In this document: piece by piece, positions 5,311 through 5,325 of the stretch
How the letters are laid out: each line of letters starts with the position of its first letter
Position numbering within the stretch: the first letter of the stretch is position 1
From: a bacterium
GTDB lineage: Archaea > Thermoproteota > Nitrososphaeria > Nitrososphaerales > CADDZS01
Direction of reading: 5' to 3'
Assembly: GCA_027310845.1 (NCBI GenBank)
Contig: DAIDAB010000148.1
Span: forward strand, 1-5,325
DNA length: 5,325 bases
Made by a program: the position numbers and the translations under genes
The notes under the pieces: model-generated
Database searches by the model: none
What the model saw: the letters and a program-made list of their open reading frames with translations, nothing else
What the model was told of the DNA's origin: nothing

Positions 5311-5325
5311 ACAATAACCACGCTT

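Noticed and set aside
1..5325. Mobile element, CRISPR, toxin-antitoxin or phage-defence content
   Set aside because: No direct-repeat arrays, transposase or integrase motifs, or defence-family domains were found; all genes are metabolic enzymes.

Overview
The window holds five complete or nearly complete genes and the tail of a sixth. All belong to families typical of organic-acid and acyl-CoA catabolism. No RNA gene, insertion sequence, CRISPR array or phage gene is visible. The organism looks like a mesophilic heterotrophic archaeon, perhaps Thermoproteota or a Nitrososphaeria/Bathyarchaeia-like lineage. The hints are A/T-rich TATA-like boxes about 25-30 nt before starts, weak or absent Shine-Dalgarno sites, frequent AGA/AGG arginine codons, and a family mix (CaiB, luciferase-like oxidoreductase, acyl-CoA dehydrogenase, MaoC, DUF6282 amidohydrolase) common in uncultured soil and sediment archaea. 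A SAR202-like Chloroflexota or other bacterial source is not excluded, so the taxonomic reading is inference.

Layout. Positions 1-93 (+) are the last 30 codons of a CaiB/BaiF family III CoA-transferase. A 61-bp gap with a TATA-like box leads to a luciferase-like (F420- or flavin-dependent) oxidoreductase (155-1144, +). After a 64-bp convergent gap, the other genes run on the minus strand. In transcription order they are a DUF6282-type amidohydrolase (5310 to 4321, 5' end open at the window edge), a MaoC-type hydratase (4268 to 3756), an ornithine cyclodeaminase/mu-crystallin family protein (3717 to 2623), and an acyl-CoA dehydrogenase (2372 to 1209). The first three are 52 and 38 bp apart and look like one operon, possibly with an internal promoter before the MaoC gene. 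The acyl-CoA dehydrogenase follows a 244-bp non-coding stretch rich in inverted repeats and may have its own regulated promoter.

How the genes could work together (inference). A CoA-transferase would make an acyl-CoA, the dehydrogenase would form the enoyl-CoA, and the MaoC protein would add or remove water. The amidohydrolase could release an acid by hydrolysis. The cyclodeaminase-family protein (imine/keto-acid reduction or deamination) and the luciferase-like enzyme could handle a nitrogen-containing or cyclic substrate upstream. No substrate can be read from the sequence. The most interesting points are this gene combination, changes at canonical catalytic positions in three of the enzymes, and the dyads in the 2379-2622 gap.
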